Source of the DNA: Rhizobium sp. Root1334
GTDB lineage: Bacteria; Pseudomonadota; Alphaproteobacteria; Rhizobiales; Rhizobiaceae
Assembly: GCF_001426665.1 (NCBI RefSeq)
Contig: NZ_LMEY01000023.1
Location: 347,036 to 411,035, forward strand
DNA: 64,000 nucleotides
Direction of reading: 5' to 3'
In this document: piece by piece, positions 26,842 to 36,340 of the stretch
Layout: the number at the start of each line of letters is the position of its first letter
Position numbering within the stretch: position 1 is the stretch's first letter
Made by a program: the position numbers and the translations under genes
Notes under the pieces: generated by a model
The model's input: only the letters and a program-made list of their open reading frames with translations
The model's database searches: none
Told to the model about the DNA's origin: nothing

Positions 26842-28473
26842 TCAGTTTCCGGCGCTTTCCATCCGGCGGGTGGTCAGGACCTTTTCCAGCCAGCCGATCT
26901 CCATTTCCGGAACCGACTTCAGCAGCAGGTCCGTATAGTCATCGAACGGTGGCGTGAGCACTTTCGACTTGGGTCCGAAACGGACGAGCTTGCCGCGGTG
27001 CATGACGGCGACCGAGTCGGCGATGGCGCGGACAATTGCTATGTCGTGGGTGATAAAGACATAGGAAACAGCGGTTTCCTCCTGAAGCCTCAGAAGAAGA
27101 TTCAAGATGCCTTCCGCCACCAGCGGGTCGAGCGCCGACGTTGGTTCGTCGCAAAGGATCAGTTCCGGCTTAGCCGCCAGCGCCCGTGCAATCGCCACGC
27201 GCTGCTTCTGGCCACCGGACAGTTCGGCCGGGTAGCGGTCGAGGAAGCGGTCTCCCATCTCGATCTGATTGAGAAGCTCCTTCACCCGCTCGGTCTTTTT
27301 CGCGCCATGCAGGCCGTAGTAGAACGAGATCGGCCGGCCGATGATATCGCGCACGGTCTGGCGGGGGTTCATTGCCGTGTCAGCCATCTGGTAGATCATC
27401 TGCACGCGGCGCAGTTCTTCCTTGCTGCGTCCATTCAGCGCTTTTGGAAGCTGCTTACCGTCGAAGGTGATCATTCCTTCCGAAGGCGGCAGGAGCCCGG
27501 TGATGACGCGGGCGAGCGTCGATTTTCCGGAACCGCTTTCGCCGACGATCGCCAGTGTCTGGCCCCTGGGCAGGTGCATGGACACGTCATGCAGAACCTT
27601 GAAGCCGTTGCCGTAGCCGGCGCTGACATGATCGATCTTCAGGAGCGTATTGCTCTGATCCTTTGCTTCCTCGCGCTTGGCCTGGCGGACGCTGACGAGG
27701 GCGCGGGTATAGTCCTCGTTCGGTGCCTCGATGATCTGCTTGGTCGTTCCGTATTCGATGGTCTTTCCATGGCGCAGCACCATGATGTCATCGGAAATCT
27801 GGGCGACGACGGCGAGATCATGGGTGATGTAGAGGGCGGCCGTATGGGTTTCCTCAATCGCATGCTTGATGGCGGCCAGAACGTCGATCTGGGTGGTGAC
27901 GTCGAGCGCTGTCGTCGGCTCGTCGAAGACGATCAGCTCGGGGTTGGGGCAGAGTGCCATCGCCGTCATGGCGCGCTGCAGCTGGCCGCCGGAGACCTGG
28001 TGCGGATAGCGGTCGCCAAACGTTTCCGGGCTGGGCAGGCCGAGAACCTTGAAGAGATACAGCGCCCGCTTTTCCGCTTCGGGCCGGGTCATGATCTTGT
28101 GGCGCAGGGCCGCCTCGATCACCTGTTCGCCGAGCTTGTGGGCCGGGTTGAAGGCGGCGGCCGCCGATTGCGCCACATAGCAGACCTTGCAGCCGCGGAT
28201 GGTGCGCACACCATCGCGGCCGAGCGTCAGGATGTCCTTGCCGTTCAGCAGGACCTGGCCGCCGGTGATCGCCGCACCACCACGGCCATAGGCAAGCGCC
28301 GAGAGGCCGATGGTGGACTTGCCGGCGCCGCTTTCACCGATCAGACCGAGCACCTTGCCCTTCTGGACGTCGAAGGAGACATTTTCAACCAGCGTCACCG
28401 TCTTTGGCGGTTCACCCGGCGGATAGCTGGTGGCTTCGATCTTCAGGTTCTTGACAGACAGCAGATCAGGCAT
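26842..28473 (-). CDS. Dual-ATPase ABC transporter subunit (DppD-DppF fusion)
   Basis: The 543-residue protein holds two complete nucleotide-binding domains. NBD1: Walker A GLIGESGAGKSTIG, signature VSGGQLQRAM, Walker B ELIVFDEPTTALD. NBD2: Walker A AIVGESGSGKSTLA, signature LSGGQKQRVAIARAL, Walker B ELILCDEPTSALD. This fused layout is typical of peptide/opine/nickel-type importers in rhizobia (YejF/GsiA-like). It energises the DppB- and DppC-like permeases encoded immediately upstream, and overlaps the DppC-like gene by eight bases. Confidence 0.92.
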   Translation of the reverse strand: MPDLLSVKNLKIEATSYPPGEPPKTVTLVENVSFDVQKGKVLGLIGESGAGKSTIGLSALAYGRGGAAITGGQVLLNGKDILTLGRDGVRTIRGCKVCYVAQSAAAAFNPAHKLGEQVIEAALRHKIMTRPEAEKRALYLFKVLGLPSPETFGDRYPHQVSGGQLQRAMTAMALCPNPELIVFDEPTTALDVTTQIDVLAAIKHAIEETHTAALYITHDLAVVAQISDDIMVLRHGKTIEYGTTKQIIEAPNEDYTRALVSVRQAKREEAKDQSNTLLKIDHVSAGYGNGFKVLHDVSMHLPRGQTLAIVGESGSGKSTLARVITGLLPPSEGMITFDGKQLPKALNGRSKEELRRVQMIYQMADTAMNPRQTVRDIIGRPISFYYGLHGAKKTERVKELLNQIEMGDRFLDRYPAELSGGQKQRVAIARALAAKPELILCDEPTSALDPLVAEGILNLLLRLQEETAVSYVFITHDIAIVRAIADSVAVMHRGKLVRFGPKSKVLTPPFDDYTDLLLKSVPEMEIGWLEKVLTTRRMESAGN

Positions 28474-29293
28474 CGCCGCGCCCTCCCTTGAGGCTCGAGG
28501 TTCGCTTCATCAGCCAGTCGACGACGAGATTGACGCAGATGGCAAGGCCGGCAATCGCGCCGCCCGGCACCAGGGCCGCCGAGATGCCGAAGATGATGCC
28601 GTCCTTGTTGTCCTTGACCATACCGCCCCAATCGGCGGCTGGCGGCTGGATGCCAAGGCCGAGGAAGGAGAGGGTGGACAGGAACAGGATAGAAAACGCG
28701 AACCGCAGGCCGAATTCGGCCAGCAGCGGCGAGAGCGTATTCGGCAGGATTTCGCGAAAAATGATCCAGCGCGTTCCTTCGCCGCGCAGGCGCGCTGCCT
28801 CGACGAATTCCATGACTGCGACATCGAGCGCCACGGCGCGGCCGATGCGGAAGACGCGGGTACTGTCGAGAATGGCCATGACAAGGATCAGGATCCAGAG
28901 TTGCTGCGGCAGAACCGCAAGCACCACCAGCGCGAAGATCAGCGTCGGGATCGCCATCATCAGATCGTTGAAGCGTGAGAACAGCTGATCGATCAGGCCA
29001 CCGGTGACGGCAGCCGTGAACGACAAGAGCATGCCGAGCGAAAACGAGATGACGGTTGCTGCAAGGGCGACGAAGATCGTCGTTCTTGCGCCGAAGATCA
29101 GGCGGGATAGAAGGTCACGACCCAGATTATCGGTGCCGAGCAGGAAATCGCCACCCATCGGCAGCCAGATATCGCCGACGACATCGCGTTCGCCGAACGG
29201 CGCGATCCAGGGCGCGAAGATGGCGCAGAACAGGGCCAGGGCAATGCCGATGAGGCCGACCCAGGCGCTGAGGGGAATGGTGCTTAATCTCAT
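28466..29293 (-). CDS. ABC permease, DppC-like
   Basis: A 275-residue permease with an N-terminal helix (LSAWVGLIGIALALFCAIF), the family-typical LLGTDNLGRDLLSRLIFGART segment (in parts: GTDNLGRDLLSRLI, FGART) and the EAA loop near EAARLRGEGTRWIIFREILPN. It overlaps both neighbours by a few bases, so it is tightly coupled in the transporter operon. It forms the channel with the DppB-like protein. Confidence 0.9.
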   Translation of the reverse strand: MRLSTIPLSAWVGLIGIALALFCAIFAPWIAPFGERDVVGDIWLPMGGDFLLGTDNLGRDLLSRLIFGARTTIFVALAATVISFSLGMLLSFTAAVTGGLIDQLFSRFNDLMMAIPTLIFALVVLAVLPQQLWILILVMAILDSTRVFRIGRAVALDVAVMEFVEAARLRGEGTRWIIFREILPNTLSPLLAEFGLRFAFSILFLSTLSFLGLGIQPPAADWGGMVKDNKDGIIFGISAALVPGGAIAGLAICVNLVVDWLMKRTSSLKGGRGDA

Positions 29294-30396
29294 CGTGGGT
29301 GCCTCAATCTCGGATTGGCGAGGATGGCGAGAATATCCGCGGCCATGTTGAGGAAAATATAGAAGGCGGCAAAGATCAGGCCACAGGCCTGCACCACCGG
29401 CATATCGCGAACCGTCACCGCATCGACCATGTACTGGCCCATGCCCGGATAGACGAACACCACTTCCACGACGACGACGCCGACCACGAGGTAGGCGAGG
29501 TTGAGCGCAATGACGTTGATGACCGGGGCAACGGCGTTGGGAGCGGCGTGCTTGGCAATGATCCGGAAGGCGCTCAGCCCCTTCAGTTCTGCCGTCTCGA
29601 CATAGGCCGACGACATGACATTGAGGATGGCCGCGCGGGTCATGCGCATCATATGGGCGAGAACGACGAGCACTAGCGTTGCGACGGGCAGCGCGATGGC
29701 CGAGAGACGTTCGCCAAAGCTCATGCCGTCATAGACGGTGGCAGGGAAGGTCGCGACGCCCATCTGGACGGCAAAGAACAGGATCAGCAGATAGCCGACG
29801 AAGAATTCGGGCAAGGAGATTGCCGCGAGAGAGACGACATTGATGATCTTGTCCGGCAAACGGTTTCGATATTGCACGGCAAGCATGCCGAGCCCGACCG
29901 CCAGCGGCACAGAAATGATCGCGGCGAAGAAGGCGAGGAACAGGGAGTTTCCGAGGCGTTTGCCGATCTGCTCGCTGACCGAATTCTTGCTGGCCCAGGA
30001 TTTTCCGAAGTCACCTTGCAACGCGCCGCCGAGCCAGCTGAAATAACGCTCCGTCACAGGACGGTCGAGACCGAGATCCTTGCGGATGTTTTCGACAGCT
30101 TGTGGTGTTGCCGATTGACCGAGATAGGTCGTGGCGAAATCGCCAGGCAAAGCTTCGACGCCGCCGAAGATCATCAGCGATACGGCAAACAGAAGACCAA
30201 CGCTTAGACCCAGCCGCTGGACGATGAGCGCCGCCAAGGGGCGGCGAAGGGTGAAACGGCGCCAGAACGTGCCGGTAACGACCCCTGTCGGGGGCGTTAC
30301 CATAGTTCCGGAAACGGGCGCCTGCTGCGAGAGGCTTTCGCCTCCCGTAGCCGGACCTGTTGTCTGCGCCGGACCCGTGACCGGTCCGCCCGCCAT
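29290..30396 (-). CDS. ABC permease, DppB-like, with N-terminal extension
   Basis: The 368-residue protein has a core typical of DppB permeases (LIVQRLGLSVGLLFAVSLMIFG; LPGDFATTYLG; EAA region VETAELKGLSAFRIIAKHAAPN). Unusually, about 55 residues rich in Gly, Pro, Thr and Val precede the first helix. The ATG at 30396 shares one base with the stop of the binding-protein gene (TGATG), which supports this early start, although internal ATG codons (e.g. MVTPPTG) could remove part of the extension. Channel subunit of the family-5 transporter. Confidence 0.87.
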   Translation of the reverse strand: MAGGPVTGPAQTTGPATGGESLSQQAPVSGTMVTPPTGVVTGTFWRRFTLRRPLAALIVQRLGLSVGLLFAVSLMIFGGVEALPGDFATTYLGQSATPQAVENIRKDLGLDRPVTERYFSWLGGALQGDFGKSWASKNSVSEQIGKRLGNSLFLAFFAAIISVPLAVGLGMLAVQYRNRLPDKIINVVSLAAISLPEFFVGYLLILFFAVQMGVATFPATVYDGMSFGERLSAIALPVATLVLVVLAHMMRMTRAAILNVMSSAYVETAELKGLSAFRIIAKHAAPNAVAPVINVIALNLAYLVVGVVVVEVVFVYPGMGQYMVDAVTVRDMPVVQACGLIFAAFYIFLNMAADILAILANPRLRHPR

Positions 30397-31985
30397 CAGG
30401 CGTCGAGCCAGACGCGAGTTGCGACGAAGCCGTTGGACATGTCGTTGCCGACGTCCTTGACGTAGCCCTTTACCTGCTTGGTGCTGGCGTTCACGAAGTC
30501 GTTGAACATCGGCAGGATGACGCCGCCTTCGTCGCGGACCATCGTTGCCATTGCCGTATAGAGTTCCTTGCGCTTGCCATCGTCAAGCTCGGAGCGGGCT
30601 TCGAGCAGCACCTTGTCGAAATCAGGACGCTTGAACCGGGTGTCGTTCCAGTCCGCGGTCGACAGATAGGCGGTGGAATACATCAGGTCCTGCGTCGGAC
30701 GTCCGCCCCAGTAGGAGGTCGAGAATGGCTGGACGTTCCAGACATTGGTCCAGTAGCCGTCGCCCGGCTCGCGCTTCACCTCGATGTTGATGCCGGCCTT
30801 CTTGCAGCTTTCCTGGTAGAGCACGGCCGCATCGACGGCACCCGGGAACGCGACGTCGGACGTGCGCAAGAGAACTGAACCGTCGTGACCGGACTTCTTG
30901 TAGTGGAAGGCCGCTTTGTCTGGATCGTAGGTCCGTTGCTCGATGCTGTCAGGGAACAGGGCGTAGGTCGAGTTGATCGGGAAGTCGTTGCCAACCTTGC
31001 CGTAGCCGCCGAGGATCTTGTCGACCATCGTTTCGCGGTCCATGGCGTATTTCAGCGCCAGGCGCAGGTCGTTGTTGTCGAATGGTGCTGTGTTGCAATG
31101 CATGATGAAGACGTAGTGGCCGCGGCCCGATGTCGAGAGGATTTCGACATTCGGCGCGCGCTTCAGCATGCCGACGGTCTTCGGATCGACGCGGTTGATG
31201 AAATGGACCTGACCGGACGAGAGCGCAGCCATGCGGGCGGTCGCGTCGTTCATGACGATGATTTCGACGGAATCGACGAAGCCGCGATCGGTGCGCCAAT
31301 ATTCCGGGAATTTTTCGTAGGTGGCGCGGACGCCGGGTTCCCAGCTGGTCATCTTGTAGGGACCGGTGCCGATGCCGGCTTCCGGATCGTCGAGACCACC
31401 GTTCGGCTGGATCACCAGATGATAGGCGCTGAGCAGCAACGGCATGTCGGCGTTGCCCTCGTTGAGCGTCACCACCAGATTGCCGCCGTCGGCCTTGATA
31501 TCCTTGATCGATTTCATGACGCCAAGGGCGCCGGATTCGGATTTTTCGTCCGAATGCCGCTTCAGCGTTGCCACGACGTCATCGACGGTCAGGTCCTTGC
31601 CATTGTGGAACTTGACGCCGCTGCGGATCTTGAAGGTCCAGGTGACAGCGTCTTTCGAAGGTTCCCAGGATTCGGCCAGCGACGGCACGGGCGCACCGGT
31701 GAACGGGTCGGATTCGACGAGCAGGTCGCCCCAGTTGTGACTAGACACAAAGGTGACCTGCGATAGGTTCTTGCCTGGATCCTTGCTATCGGTGGCCGAG
31801 CCGCCTTCAAGGCCAAGCTTGAGGTGACCGCCCTTTTTCGGCTCCTGGGCCTCGGCGCTGCTGGCAAACAATGTGCTGGCGCTGGAGAGCGCTACACCGG
31901 CAGCCACGGTGAGGCCGATAAATTCGCGGCGGTTCATCTTGCCCATCATCACCTGATTGGCGAGGTAGTTCTTGTAATCGCTCAT
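30396..31985 (-). CDS. Family-5 ABC substrate-binding protein, Tat-exported
   Basis: A 529-residue twin-arginine-exported binding protein (MNRREFIGLTVAAGVALSS) with the SBP_bac_5 blocks WTFKIRSGVKFHNGKDLT and DLRLALKYAMDRETM. It is the first gene of its transporter operon, followed by the two permeases and the dual ATPase. It is the same length as, and closely similar along its whole length to, the binding protein at 23867-25456, which points to an ancestral duplication with one copy linked to a hydrolase instead of permeases. The solute is probably a peptide or amide-linked compound. Confidence 0.92.
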   Translation of the reverse strand: MSDYKNYLANQVMMGKMNRREFIGLTVAAGVALSSASTLFASSAEAQEPKKGGHLKLGLEGGSATDSKDPGKNLSQVTFVSSHNWGDLLVESDPFTGAPVPSLAESWEPSKDAVTWTFKIRSGVKFHNGKDLTVDDVVATLKRHSDEKSESGALGVMKSIKDIKADGGNLVVTLNEGNADMPLLLSAYHLVIQPNGGLDDPEAGIGTGPYKMTSWEPGVRATYEKFPEYWRTDRGFVDSVEIIVMNDATARMAALSSGQVHFINRVDPKTVGMLKRAPNVEILSTSGRGHYVFIMHCNTAPFDNNDLRLALKYAMDRETMVDKILGGYGKVGNDFPINSTYALFPDSIEQRTYDPDKAAFHYKKSGHDGSVLLRTSDVAFPGAVDAAVLYQESCKKAGINIEVKREPGDGYWTNVWNVQPFSTSYWGGRPTQDLMYSTAYLSTADWNDTRFKRPDFDKVLLEARSELDDGKRKELYTAMATMVRDEGGVILPMFNDFVNASTKQVKGYVKDVGNDMSNGFVATRVWLDA

Positions 31986-32293
31986 TCCCCTGTTCCCTTT
32001 GTTGATGGCTTTTCGCCGTTTTTCTTTATTGTTTTCAATCTTTGCCGATCGTGTGTTTGCTAGAATGCATGCCCGAGGGCGGGTAGGCCAGTCACATTTG
32101 CGGATTGGTTTGCCGCAATCGAGCCTTTCGTGAAATGGGGATTTCCTGCGCCGAAAACCCGTTGAAATTAATGGTATATTCTGAAGTGCGCTCTGTATTC
32201 ACATAAAAATTTGGCAATTTACATAAGTCTGGCTTATGATTGAAAGCCGAAGATAATTGTCCTGCGCCCTTCCGTTGCGGCGGTTTGCGACCG
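31986..32293. other. 308-bp intergenic region, AT-rich promoter
   Basis: The stretch between the binding protein (-) and the enoyl-CoA hydratase (-) holds no gene I can support. It is AT-richer than its surroundings around 32150-32240, as expected for a promoter region of the minus-strand transporter operon, and includes the CATAAG-N5-CTTATG palindrome at 32222-32238. A 79-codon frame at 32092-32331 (-) runs into the neighbouring gene and is not convincing. Confidence 0.6.
32222..32238. promoter_or_regulatory. CATAAG-N5-CTTATG palindrome
   Basis: CATAAG (32222-32227) and CTTATG (32233-32238) are a perfect six-base inverted repeat with a five-base spacer, located in AT-rich DNA between the carnitine-type operon end and the binding-protein promoter. 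It is a candidate operator; no regulator can be assigned. Confidence 0.4.
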
Positions 32294-33076
32294 TTATTTT
32301 CCCTTCCACACCGGGTCGCGTTTTTCCGCAAAGGCCCGCGCGCCTTCCAGCTGGTCGTCGCTCGAATAAAGAATGTCGACCGTCTTGAACTGGCGCTTGG
32401 TGATCTTGTTCATCGTCGTCTGGAAATCCTCGCCTTCGGCGGCGCGGACCACTTCCTTGATTGCCGCGTAAACCAGCGGCGGGCCGCTTTCGAGCAGGCG
32501 GGCGAGATCCCAGGCGCGCTGCATCAGTTTGTCAGCGGGCAGAATTTCGTTGACGAAGCCCCAGCGATTGGCTTCTGCCGCATCCAGCCAGCGGCCGGTG
32601 AACAGCATGTCCATGGCGATATGGTAGGGGATGCGCTTGGGCAGCTTGATCGAGGCAGCGTCGGCAACGGTGCCGGAGCGGATTTCCGGCAGCGCGAAGG
32701 TCGCGTGTTCGGCCGCCAGGATCATGTCGGTCGAAAGCGCAATCTCAAGCCCACCGCCACAGCAGATGCCGTTGATGGCGGCGATGACCGGCTTGTTGAG
32801 GTCGCGCAGTTCCTGCATGCCGCCGAAACCGCCAATGCCGTAATCGCCATCGACCGCGTCACCGCCGGCTGCGGCCTTCAGATCCCATCCTGGACAGAAG
32901 AATTTTTCACCGGCGCCGGTAATGATCGCGACACGCAAGCTATCCTCGTCGCGAAAGCTGGCAAAGATTTCGCCCATGATGCGGCTGGTCACCAGATCGA
33001 TCGCATTGGCCTTCGGCCGATCGATGGTGACTTCGAGAATACCGCCTTCGCGACGTGTTCTGATAGGTCCGGTCAT
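32294..33076 (-). CDS. Crotonase-family protein, probable crotonobetainyl-CoA hydratase (CaiD-like)
   Basis: The 260-residue enoyl-CoA hydratase/isomerase has the oxyanion-hole segments FCPGWDLKA and NGICCGGGLEIALSTDM and a conserved LPEIRSG where catalytic glutamates lie. CaiD-type enzymes hydrate crotonobetainyl-CoA to L-carnitinyl-CoA. Its neighbours, a CoA ligase, an acyl-CoA dehydrogenase and a carnitine dehydrogenase, make that substrate likely here. It is the last gene of the operon, four bases after the ligase stop. Generic enoyl-CoA hydratase activity is the alternative. Confidence 0.82.
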   Translation of the reverse strand: MTGPIRTRREGGILEVTIDRPKANAIDLVTSRIMGEIFASFRDEDSLRVAIITGAGEKFFCPGWDLKAAAGGDAVDGDYGIGGFGGMQELRDLNKPVIAAINGICCGGGLEIALSTDMILAAEHATFALPEIRSGTVADAASIKLPKRIPYHIAMDMLFTGRWLDAAEANRWGFVNEILPADKLMQRAWDLARLLESGPPLVYAAIKEVVRAAEGEDFQTTMNKITKRQFKTVDILYSSDDQLEGARAFAEKRDPVWKGK

Positions 33077-33080
33077 AGGG

Positions 33081-35135
33081 TCATTTCCTTCGACGGATCA
33101 GGGCATCGGCTGCAACGGTTCCAGACCCTTGCGGCAAGACCATGATAGGATTGATATCGAGTTCTTCGAGCTTTGAAGCGTTTGCAGCGACATAGGATGC
33201 TACAGCAGCGACAGCTGTAATAAGGGCCGCCACGTCGCCTGCCGGGCCGCCGCGATAGCCATCGAGCAGCTTTCTGATTTTCAGGCCGGAAATGGCCTCA
33301 CCGATGGCCTCCGGCGTCGTTGGAAGCGTCAAAATCGCCGAATCTTCCAATAATTCCACCAGAATGCCGCCTGCGCCGATGGTCAGGACCAGACCGGCGA
33401 CGGGATCGCGCAGCGCGCCGACGATGATTTCGGCGGCGGGTTTTGCAATCATTTTTTCGACGAGGTAACCGGATGCGACCGTCTTCATGGCGTCGGCCGC
33501 CTCCAGAACCGATTGCCGGTCGCCAAGGTTGAGCTTGACGGCGCCGGCTTCGGTCTTGTGGGCAACGCCAAGGCCCTTGAGCACGACCGGAAAACCGAGC
33601 GCTTCGGCCGCATCGGCTGCTTCATCCGCATTGGCTGCGGTTTTTCCCGTGGGCACCACAAGACCGAATGCTGCCAGTTCAGCCTTGGCCGCGCTTTCGC
33701 TGATTGTGATGATGTCTCCGTCGTCCGCTCGTGCGGACAGGAGCGGAGCCGGAGCCGGCTTTGCCCAGGTGGCACCGATACCGGCCGAAATTTCGGCGGC
33801 GGCGATGGCTTCATCGATCCCGGAAAAGGCGACGACACCGGCTGATATCAGAGACAAAGCTGTATCTTCCGGCATGTTTTCACCGAGGCTGGCGACAATG
33901 CCGGCAACGGCCCCAGTTGCTTTTGTCGAGGCAATGACAGCCTCACAGGTGGTGTTCCAGTCGGCCGCGTCACAACGATCCTGGCGGGGGAAATCGAGAA
34001 CGATGAGGTTGAGCGCGTAATCGCCCTTCATCATCGCGGTAAAGGCGGTCGTCTGCTTTTCGAGGTTGCCCCAGACGAAGGTGTGGTAGTCGAGCGGATT
34101 GGCGATGGTGACCATTTCGCCGAGGCTTTCGCGCAGCGGCAGCCGCTGCTCGTCCTTGAGAGCCCGGAACACGGTCTTGCGCTTCACCCCGGCATCGGCC
34201 ATCAGGGATGCTTCGCCGCCGGAGCAGCTCATCGATGAGATGTCGAAACTTTTCAGAGGTGGATGCAGGTGGAGCAGTTTCAGTGTTTCGAGCAGCTCCG
34301 GCAGTGTATCGACCCGGCCGATGCCGAGACGTTCGAGAACGGCGCCGGAAACGGCGTCATTGCCTGCAAGCGAAGCGGTGTGAGAAACCGTCGCGAGCTG
34401 GGCGGCTTCGGATTTTCCGACCTTGAGGGTGACAACCGGTTTTTTCAGGTCGCACGCCCGCGTTGCCAGCCGCTGCAGGGCCTCGATGCTGTCGAAACCC
34501 TCGATATGCAGGCCGACGGCCGTGACGCGCGGATCTTCGAGCGCTGCGATCGCAAGCTCCGAGAGCCCCGTCTGCGCCTGGTTTCCGGCCGTCATGATAT
34601 AGGCGAGCGGCAGGCCGCGCATCTGCATCGATATGTTGCAGGCGATGTTTGACGATTGCGTGAGAACGGCGACGCCGCGCTCGACGCGCTGCATGCCGTG
34701 CTGGTCCGGCCAGAGCAGGGCGCCATCGAGCGCGTTGATGAAGCCATAGCAGTTGGGGCCGACGATCGGCATGTCACTGGCCGCTGTGACCAGCGCTTCC
34801 TGCAGGTCGTTGCCATCGGCGAGTTCGCTGACGGCCTCGCGAAAGCCGGAGGCATAGCAGATGGCGCCACCGGCACCCCGGGCAGACAGGTCGCGGATGA
34901 TGTCGATGGTCAGCTGGCGGTTGACGCCGACAAAGGAGGCGTCAGGGGCCGCTGGAAGCTCGGCCACCGAGCGATAGCAGCGGCGGCCGAGGATTTCGTC
35001 CTGCTTCGGGTGCACAGGCCAGATATCACCGGTAAACCCCATCTTGTCGCATTGTTCGATGACCCGGCGTGCTTCCTTGCCGCCGAAGACGGCGATGGAT
35101 TTGGGCCGGATCAGACGGTCGAGAGAGCGTGTCAT
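33081..35135 (-). CDS. NDP-forming acyl-CoA ligase (CoA-binding plus ATP-grasp fusion)
   Basis: The 684-residue protein fuses an N-terminal CoA-binding domain (SIAVFGGKEARRVI), a succinyl-CoA-ligase-like middle domain (LKVGKSEAAQLATVSHTASLAGND in parts: LKVGKSEAAQ, VSHTASLAGND) and a C-terminal ATP-grasp domain (AAEALGFPVVLKGLGVAHKTEAGAVKLNL: ALGFPVVLKGLGVAHKT). This is the ADP-forming acetyl-CoA-synthetase/Pat-like architecture. In this operon it most likely activates gamma-butyrobetaine, crotonobetaine or carnitine as CoA thioester, a job done in known systems by AMP-forming ligases (CaiC, BcoA) or CoA transferase (CaiB). The domain order is secure; the substrate is inferred from neighbours. 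Confidence 0.85.
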   Translation of the reverse strand: MTRSLDRLIRPKSIAVFGGKEARRVIEQCDKMGFTGDIWPVHPKQDEILGRRCYRSVAELPAAPDASFVGVNRQLTIDIIRDLSARGAGGAICYASGFREAVSELADGNDLQEALVTAASDMPIVGPNCYGFINALDGALLWPDQHGMQRVERGVAVLTQSSNIACNISMQMRGLPLAYIMTAGNQAQTGLSELAIAALEDPRVTAVGLHIEGFDSIEALQRLATRACDLKKPVVTLKVGKSEAAQLATVSHTASLAGNDAVSGAVLERLGIGRVDTLPELLETLKLLHLHPPLKSFDISSMSCSGGEASLMADAGVKRKTVFRALKDEQRLPLRESLGEMVTIANPLDYHTFVWGNLEKQTTAFTAMMKGDYALNLIVLDFPRQDRCDAADWNTTCEAVIASTKATGAVAGIVASLGENMPEDTALSLISAGVVAFSGIDEAIAAAEISAGIGATWAKPAPAPLLSARADDGDIITISESAAKAELAAFGLVVPTGKTAANADEAADAAEALGFPVVLKGLGVAHKTEAGAVKLNLGDRQSVLEAADAMKTVASGYLVEKMIAKPAAEIIVGALRDPVAGLVLTIGAGGILVELLEDSAILTLPTTPEAIGEAISGLKIRKLLDGYRGGPAGDVAALITAVAAVASYVAANASKLEELDINPIMVLPQGSGTVAADALIRRRK

Positions 35136-35142
35136 GGATCAA

Positions 35143-36303
35143 TCACGCTCCCAACGGACGCAAGAGGTCGCGGCTGATGATGTGCCGCTGGATTTCCGAC
35201 GTGCCGTCCCAGATGCGCTCGACGCGGGCATCGCGCCAGAAGCGGGCAAGCGGCAGATCGTCCATCAGGCCCATGCCACCATAGATCTGGATTGCCTGGT
35301 CCGTGACGCGGGCGAGCATTTCGGAGGCATAGAGTTTTGCCGACGCGATTTCGCGGTTGGCGGGAAGCTTCTGATCGAGCCGCCAGGCGGCGGCGAGTGT
35401 CAGATAGTCGGCGGCGTCGATTTCGGTGATCATGTCGGCGAGCTTGAACGAGACGCCCTGGTTGGCGCCGATCGGCTTGCCGAACTGCTTGCGCTCGGCG
35501 GCATAGGGTAGGGCATAATCGAACACCCGGCGGGCACGGCCGACGCAGGTGGCGGCAACCGTGATACGGGTGGCGTAGAGCCAGTCGTTGGCGATGTCGA
35601 AGCCCTTGTGCACTTCGCCGAGAATGGCAGACGAGGGCAGGCGGCAATCATCGAACGATAGGATGCAGTTCTTGTAACCGCGATGGGAGACTGAGTCATA
35701 GCCGTTGCGGATTTCGAAGCCCGGCGTGCCGCGGTCGACGAGGAAGCAGGTGATCTTCTTCTTCGGGCCGCGTGGGGTTTCTTCCTCACCGGTAGCGATG
35801 AAGACGATGACGAAGTCAGCGATGTTGGCATGCGAAATGAAATGCTTGGTGCCGTTGACGATCCAGTCGTCACCGTCCTGCCTGGCAAAACACTTCATGC
35901 CGCGCACATCGGAACCGGCATCCGGCTCGGTCATGGCGAGTGCGTCGAACTTTTCGCCCTTGACCGCCGGGATCAGGTATTTTTCGCGCTGTTCGTCATT
36001 GCAGGCCATCAGGATGCCGGAAGGGCGGCCGAAAAACACCGTCAGGCCCATCGAGCCGCGGCCAAGTTCGCGTTCGACCAGCGTAAACGTCTGGTGATCG
36101 AGCCCGGCGCCGCCGACTTCCTCGGGCATGTTGCAGGCGAAGAAGCCGAGATCCTTGCACTTGCGCGCAATCTCCTGGCCGAGCTCCTTCGGCACGATGC
36201 CGGTGCGCTCGACCTCGTTCTCATGCGGATAGATTTCCGTCTCGACGAAGCCGCGCACGGTATCGACGATCATCTGCTGTTCTTCGGTAAGTGCGAAATC
36301 CAT
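35143..36303 (-). CDS. Acyl-CoA dehydrogenase, probable gamma-butyrobetainyl-CoA dehydrogenase
   Basis: A 386-residue flavoprotein: FAMTEP-type block ALAMTEPDAGSDVRGMKCFA, KHFISHANIADF, and the C-terminal helical domain with IQIYGGMGLMDDLPLARFWRDAR (in parts: IQIYGGMGLMDD, LARFWRDARVERIWDGTSEI). The catalytic Glu expected in the C-terminal domain near IWDGTSEIQ is plausible. In a carnitine-type operon it would convert gamma-butyrobetainyl-CoA to crotonobetainyl-CoA, or the reverse (CaiA). It is seven bases upstream of the CoA ligase gene. Confidence 0.87.
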   Translation of the reverse strand: MDFALTEEQQMIVDTVRGFVETEIYPHENEVERTGIVPKELGQEIARKCKDLGFFACNMPEEVGGAGLDHQTFTLVERELGRGSMGLTVFFGRPSGILMACNDEQREKYLIPAVKGEKFDALAMTEPDAGSDVRGMKCFARQDGDDWIVNGTKHFISHANIADFVIVFIATGEEETPRGPKKKITCFLVDRGTPGFEIRNGYDSVSHRGYKNCILSFDDCRLPSSAILGEVHKGFDIANDWLYATRITVAATCVGRARRVFDYALPYAAERKQFGKPIGANQGVSFKLADMITEIDAADYLTLAAAWRLDQKLPANREIASAKLYASEMLARVTDQAIQIYGGMGLMDDLPLARFWRDARVERIWDGTSEIQRHIISRDLLRPLGA

Positions 36304-36340
36304 GTTGTGTTCCCTCGTATTTTTATTCGGGGCGATCTTT

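Noticed and set aside
26998-28491. 497-codon plus-strand frame opposite the dual ATPase
   Set aside because: Antisense shadow; the ATPase motifs are on the minus strand.
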